From: Calothrix sp. PCC 7716
Lineage (GTDB): Bacteria > Cyanobacteriota > Cyanobacteriia > Cyanobacteriales > Nostocaceae
Direction of reading: 5' to 3'
NCBI RefSeq assembly: GCF_019977735.1
Contig: NZ_AP025018.1
Span: 4,216,001-4,280,000, forward strand
DNA: 64,000 bases
Positions 62,690 through 64,000 of this stretch are shown here, one piece after another (position 1 is the first letter of the stretch; each line of letters begins with the position of its first letter). A program made the translations under genes and the position numbers. The notes under the pieces are model-generated. The model was given only the letters and a program-made list of their open reading frames with translations, was not told the origin of the DNA and searched no databases.

Positions 62690-64000
62690 ATGTTAAGTGT
62701 TTTAATTTGGGCGCCTATTTTAGGTGCGTTAGTAGTTGCCGTACTTCCGAAAAAGCTACCTGCGGGAAATGTTCGGTTTGTAAGCTTGTTTATTGCAGGA
62801 CTGGTTTTTCTTTGGAATCTGTTTATTTTACTCAAATTTGATGTTATCAATCCAGGGATGCAGTTAACTGAGTATCTACCTTGGAATGAAACTCTCGGTT
62901 TGAACTATCAACTGGGAGCAGATGGTTTATCTATTCTGATGTTGGTATTAAATAGCTTTCTGACTTGGATTGCCATTTACAGCAGTAGTAAACAAACAGA
63001 GCGTCCCAGACTTTTTTACTCACTAATTCTACTTATTAGTGGTGGTGTTGCAGGAGCGTTTGCTGCACAAAATCTACTGTTATTCTTCTTGTTCTACGAA
63101 TTTGAATTAATTCCTTTCTACCTGCTAATTTCAATTTGGGGTGGTGAAAGACGTGCTTATGCAGGAATTAAATTCTTAATTTATACTGCGGTTTCAGGCG
63201 CCTTGATTTTGGCAAGCTTCTTAGGAATAGTATGGTTGACAGGCGCTAAAAGCTTTGCAATGGACACTATTTCGGTTCAAGGTTTGTCAAGTGGACTACA
63301 ATTGCTCCTTTTAGTTGGAGTTGTAATTGGCTTTGGCATAAAAATACCTTTGGTTCCATTTCATACTTGGTTGCCTGATGCTTATGTTGAAGCATCTGCA
63401 CCAATAGCAATTCTTCTTGGTGGTGTCTTAGCAAAACTTGGAACTTACGGTTTACTCAGATTTGGTTTAGGTCTGTTCCCAGATGCATGGAGCGTTATTG
63501 CACCAACTTTAGCAATTTGGGGCGCCGCTAGTGCCGTCTACGGAACAGTCACCGCTGTTGCTCAAAAGGACATTAAGCGCATGGTCGCTTACAGTTCGGT
63601 TGGACACATGGGTTACATTTTACTCGCTGCTGCTGCTAGTACACCTCTCGCACTCGTTGGCGCCGTTGCCCAAATGGTAAGTCACGGTTTAATTTTAGCA
63701 ATGCTATTCCACCTTGTTGGAGTCGTTGAAGCTAAAGCTGGTACACGGGAACTAGACCAACTCAACGGTTTAATGAGTCCCATTCGTGGTTTACCCTTAA
63801 CAAGTGCTTTATTAGTACTTGGTGGGATGGCAAGCGCGGGTATTCCCGGAATGACAGGGTTTGTAGCAGAGTTTATAGTTTTCCAAGGTAGTTTTGCTGT
63901 GTTCCCTATCCCTACACTAATGTGTGTAGTAGCCACAGGTTTAACAGCAGTATATTTTGTAATTCTGCTCAACCGCACTTGTTTCGGTAAATTAGACAAC
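62690..64000 (+). CDS. ndhD: NAD(P)H-quinone oxidoreductase subunit D (NdhD3/D4-type), partial
   Basis: The first 437 codons of NdhD; the gene runs off the right end. It starts with the ATG at 62690, reading MLSVLIWAPILGALVVAVLP, after the repeat tract. Family marks: LGADGLSILMLVLNSF, the Glu in LLFFLFYEFELIPFYLLI, KIPLVPFHTWLPDAYVEASA with its conserved Lys and acidic residues, and AQKDIKRMVAYSSVGHMG. NdhD is one of three antiporter-like subunits of the NDH-1 membrane arm. In combination with the NdhF type upstream, it belongs to a CO2-uptake complex rather than to the respiratory NDH-1L. Confidence 0.93.
   Translation, partial: MLSVLIWAPILGALVVAVLPKKLPAGNVRFVSLFIAGLVFLWNLFILLKFDVINPGMQLTEYLPWNETLGLNYQLGADGLSILMLVLNSFLTWIAIYSSSKQTERPRLFYSLILLISGGVAGAFAAQNLLLFFLFYEFELIPFYLLISIWGGERRAYAGIKFLIYTAVSGALILASFLGIVWLTGAKSFAMDTISVQGLSSGLQLLLLVGVVIGFGIKIPLVPFHTWLPDAYVEASAPIAILLGGVLAKLGTYGLLRFGLGLFPDAWSVIAPTLAIWGAASAVYGTVTAVAQKDIKRMVAYSSVGHMGYILLAAAASTPLALVGAVAQMVSHGLILAMLFHLVGVVEAKAGTRELDQLNGLMSPIRGLPLTSALLVLGGMASAGIPGMTGFVAEFIVFQGSFAVFPIPTLMCVVATGLTAVYFVILLNRTCFGKLDN

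Overview
The window looks like chromosomal DNA of a filamentous, probably heterocyst-forming cyanobacterium (Nostocales). The evidence is an AT-rich genome, an NDH-1 NdhF/NdhD pair of the cyanobacterial CO2-uptake type, a CruP-like carotenoid cyclase paralogue, a giant kinase/ATPase/histidine-kinase fusion, many pentapeptide-repeat proteins, and tandem heptamer repeats typical of this group. The hexamer GGCGCC occurs roughly 120 times by hand count, about one per 0.5 kb, inside and outside genes. It seems to fill the role that HIP1 (GCGATCGC) has in other cyanobacteria; I noticed no GCGATCGC.

Layout. 0-2 kb: small hypothetical proteins and a GNAT acetyltransferase. 2-8.8 kb: an approximately 1790-residue signalling protein divergent from a cytochrome P450. 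8.8-13.6 kb: a five-gene branched-chain/neutral amino-acid ABC importer operon. 13.7-20.2 kb: a glutathione transferase, two related membrane-anchored pentapeptide-repeat proteins, a GNAT enzyme, a DUF4174-like exported protein and glutathione-dependent formaldehyde dehydrogenase. 20.3-23.3 kb: AvtA, RimM and a third pentapeptide-repeat protein. 23.3-24.3 kb: decayed genes, namely a HsdR-N-like pseudogene and a DUF433 antitoxin whose partner toxin has lost its middle. 24.6-29.7 kb: phosphoketolase, GAPDH and transaldolase. 29.9-31.1 kb: an exported TPR-like protein.

31.1-37.6 kb is an accessory island almost free of GGCGCC. It holds an ISL3-family insertion sequence that truncates a Fic gene on one side and an exported protein on the other, a HicA-like toxin between two copies of a ~107-bp repeat, a methyltransferase, a decayed leucine-rich-type gene, a DUF433 protein and a SUKH (SMI1/KNR4) protein.

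37.7-51.4 kb is one long minus-strand surface-glycan locus. An OmpR-family regulator and its histidine kinase precede a tightly packed operon: glycosidase-fold/GT2 fusion, MsbA-like ABC exporter, APH-type kinase, two glycosyltransferases, two hexapeptide acyltransferases, an FtsX/MacB-type permease and a HlyD/MacA-type adaptor. Four AACCTT repeats spaced exactly 11 bp apart lie between the kinase and the operon and look like an OmpR/PhoB-class operator. This is the most interesting system in the window.

51.8-55.1 kb: two paralogous multi-pass membrane proteins and the CruP-like flavoprotein. 55.2-59.9 kb: a second glycan module with a GT4, a Wzm/Wzt-type ABC-2 exporter and a GT2. 60.6-64 kb: ndhF and the start of ndhD, which runs off the window. 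Intergenic regions are full of short palindromic repeats and heptamer tracts. No tRNA, rRNA or CRISPR array was recognised.
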